64,000 nucleotides of DNA from Maledivibacter halophilus (GTDB lineage Bacteria > Bacillota > Clostridia > Peptostreptococcales > Caminicellaceae): NCBI RefSeq assembly GCF_900167445.1, contig NZ_FUZT01000008.1, forward strand, positions 124,001 to 188,000, written 5' to 3'. The notes beneath the pieces were generated by a model. That model was given only the letters and a program-made list of their open reading frames with translations, searched no databases and was not told where the DNA came from. Position 1 is the stretch's first letter; the number at the start of each line of letters is the position of its first letter. Positions 62,611 through 64,000 of this stretch are shown piece after piece. The position numbers were made by a program, and so were the translations under genes.

Positions 62611-63627
62611 CTACAACACTTCCTCAATATGATCTTCTAATAATCTATTAAACACTTCTTTATTCACGTTACCATTAAATAAATCATGAGAATAGTCTAA
62701 ATAATAGTATCTCTTCCCAAGCTCACTCATCAATTTTTCCATCTTATTTCCCTCCCTATATGATGTAAGTGAGAAAACTATATCCATTTCAATATCAAAT
62801 ATCATCTCTACTATCTTATACAACATCTTCACCTCATAAGGCTTAGTTCCTGCACAAAGAATATTGTTATTATTATTTTTAAATATGCTTATATTCTTAT
62901 CTGTAAGCTTTCCAATATCATAAATAATGAAATGATAGTCGGATTCTATTTTCTGGCCATTGCTATAATACCTAACTCCTTTATACTCAATAATACTATC
63001 TTTATTGGATAATTCATTGTAAAACATAGACATCATTTTCATATGGCCGCTTTTATTTTTTTCTACATAACAAACCTTAGCACCAATACCTGCAAGATAA
63101 TTAGCTAAATTCATAGCTGTAGTCGTTGTTCCAATTCTATGCATTACTCCTGCTACAACGATTTTAATATTTTGTCCTTTAAAGTTAAATTTTCTTGTAT
63201 AGCCAGTATCTATATCTACCATAAATTTTAAGCAGTCTTGATATGTCATTCCCTCACCTATAATGCACTGCTCTATTTCTTTACGCATATCTTTAATAGT
63301 CTCTGCTGTAACTAGGTTATACACTTCAATATCTATCAATTTCCTTAATAAATTTTCTCCATGATTTAATCCTTCTGCCAGTATTACAATCCTTGCATTA
63401 TATATAGCTTTAAAAGCTGTAATTGCATTTATTACTTCTTCTTCAGTGTCAGTTACAGCCTTTAAATCTATAATTATTTGTGTGCAGTGACTTAAATTCC
63501 TCATATCGTGGATTACAAATTTATTTAGGTTAAATTCTCCTAATAATTTTTTGATAACCAGCTTTTTATCATCAATCAGATAATCTAACAATCCCATATT
63601 CTCATTACTGGATAGGTATAAAATCAT
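62611..63627 (-). CDS. CpaE/ParA-like ATPase with deviant Walker A
   Basis: This 339-residue protein has an N-terminal receiver-like domain (about 1-125, with IIIDLKAV and ARIVILAEG strands) and a C-terminal SIMIBI ATPase fold with motif KIVVAGVMHRIGTTTTAMNL at about 160, where the usual KGGxGKT lysines are replaced by HRIGTT. This architecture resembles CpaE (TadZ), the localiser of Tad pili. ATG 63627 is preferred, one codon after an in-frame TTG. It overlaps the small membrane gene upstream, indicating coupling. It may link to a Tad-like or mating apparatus encoded beyond the window. Confidence 0.7.
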   Translation of the reverse strand: MILYLSSNENMGLLDYLIDDKKLVIKKLLGEFNLNKFVIHDMRNLSHCTQIIIDLKAVTDTEEEVINAITAFKAIYNARIVILAEGLNHGENLLRKLIDIEVYNLVTAETIKDMRKEIEQCIIGEGMTYQDCLKFMVDIDTGYTRKFNFKGQNIKIVVAGVMHRIGTTTTAMNLANYLAGIGAKVCYVEKNKSGHMKMMSMFYNELSNKDSIIEYKGVRYYSNGQKIESDYHFIIYDIGKLTDKNISIFKNNNNNILCAGTKPYEVKMLYKIVEMIFDIEMDIVFSLTSYREGNKMEKLMSELGKRYYYLDYSHDLFNGNVNKEVFNRLLEDHIEEVL

Positions 63628-63769
63628 CAACCTCTACCTCCTCAGCTTGAGTATTTTCTACTGGTATTTTAATCTCCTTTATCTTTGGCTTGTATGTAAA
63701 TAGCATTATTATACCTACTATGACAATTATGATGTAGATGAATAGCTCTATAAGAGTTTTCTTTTTCAT
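63605..63769 (-). CDS. Small single-helix membrane protein
   Basis: I read 54 codons from ATG 63769: MKKKTLIELF, a membrane helix of about 17 residues (IYIIIVIVGIIML), then a soluble acidic tail with PVENTQAEEVEVDDF. It overlaps the CpaE-like gene by about 23 bases. A short anchor protein beside a CpaE-like ATPase would fit a pilus or secretion module, which is inference. The ribosome-binding site is modest. Confidence 0.55.
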   Translation of the reverse strand: MKKKTLIELFIYIIIVIVGIIMLFTYKPKIKEIKIPVENTQAEEVEVDDFIPIQ

Positions 63770-63793
63770 ATTACTGACCTCCATCCTCGTATT

Positions 63794-63817
63794 AAAAAAG
63801 ACACTATTTAAAGTGCC
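63794..63817 (-). terminator. Terminator after the Spo0E-like gene
   Basis: On the minus strand GGCACT and AGTGTC form a short stem followed by TTTTTTAAT, three bases after the stop at 63821. Confidence 0.65.
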
Positions 63818-63820
63818 TTC

Positions 63821-64000
63821 TTACTTTTTACTTCCATTCATATGATTTTCTTCATTATTTTCCAAGCTTAATAATTCTTTCTGTGCCAATGAAATGTATT
63901 TATCTAACTCCTGACTTAATCTTATTACTTCCTTTGTATGTCCCTTTGTTTCATAGGTTATATTTAATTTAAGCCTTAATTTTTTAATTATTTCTTCTAT
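63821..64000 (-). CDS. Spo0E-like aspartyl-phosphate phosphatase, partial at the window edge
   Basis: Reading the minus strand from the right edge gives 59 codons and a stop. The helical hairpin IEEIIKKLRLKLNITYETKG, then HTKEVIRLSQELDKYISLAQ, carries the SQELD signature of the Spo0E family, small phosphatases that dephosphorylate Spo0A-P and delay sporulation. Only the extreme N-terminus is missing. It lies on the mobile element, so it may allow the element to influence host sporulation; target specificity is unknown. Confidence 0.8.
   Translation of the reverse strand: MEEIIKKLRLKLNITYETKGHTKEVIRLSQELDKYISLAQKELLSLENNEENHMNGSKK

Larger units (their letters stand above)
54655..64000. mobile_element. 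One end of an integrated ICE/IME-type element, continuing past the window
   Basis: From the junction in the ATPase gene the block holds a serine recombinase, a DinG-like helicase, a sigma-like regulator, an ImmR/ImmA-type pair, a DNA-binding replication-type protein, a CpaE/ParA-like ATPase and a Spo0E-like protein. These are accessory functions typical of integrative elements of Firmicutes. No relaxase or mating genes are in view, so conjugative versus mobilisable is open; the other end lies beyond 64000. Confidence 0.75.

Overview
The window is AT-rich, low-GC Gram-positive DNA from an endospore-forming member of the Clostridia or a related class such as Tissierellia. The phylum-level call is confident and the finer placement is inference. 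The reasons are strong GGAGG ribosome-binding sites with frequent TTG and GTG starts, the sporulation genes gpr, spoIIP, yqfC and yqfD, a T-box leader, a CIRCE/HrcA heat-shock operon, and a gene order that closely follows the Bacillus subtilis block rpsT-gpr-spoIIP-yqxA-lepA-hemW-hrcA-grpE-dnaK-dnaJ-prmA-rsmE-mtaB-rpsU-yqeY-yqfC-yqfD-phoH-pgpH-ybeY-dgkA-era-yqzL-recO-glycyl-tRNA synthetase-ccpN-yqfL.

Positions 1-40138 are this conserved housekeeping block, almost all on the minus strand. It serves translation (glyS with T-box, rpsU, rpsT, lepA), rRNA and tRNA maturation (era, ybeY, rsmE, mtaB), protein folding, DNA processing (recO, holA, comEC), Mg2+ and envelope functions (mgtE, a CNNM-type protein, a DgkA-PAP2 fusion, pgpH) and sporulation. 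Its most striking feature is a 510-residue archaeal-type (group II/III) chaperonin between hrcA and grpE, downstream of a perfect CIRCE operator.

Positions 40259-53575 are more variable. They hold an MBL-fold hydrolase, an ECF S component, a membrane-anchored propeller-like protein, a solitary N6-adenine DNA methyltransferase, several unrecognised proteins, a truncated methyltransferase relic beside a palindromic repeat, an AlaX-type alanyl-tRNA editing protein and gdhA.

From about 54655 to the right edge lies one end of an integrated mobile element, probably an ICE or IME. A large serine recombinase sits at its end and reads into the 3' part of a broken P-loop ATPase gene, which appears to be the insertion target. 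Inside are a DinG-like helicase, a palindrome-rich non-coding block, a sigma-like regulator, an ImmR/ImmA-like repressor and protease pair, a divergent promoter with a LexA-type GAAC-N4-GTTC box, an HTH replication-type protein, a CpaE/ParA-like ATPase with a deviant Walker A motif, a tiny membrane protein and a Spo0E-like phosphatase cut by the window edge. The element appears to carry its own repression and induction logic and a gene that could act on host sporulation. Several short dispersed repeats and clear promoters and terminators are also listed.
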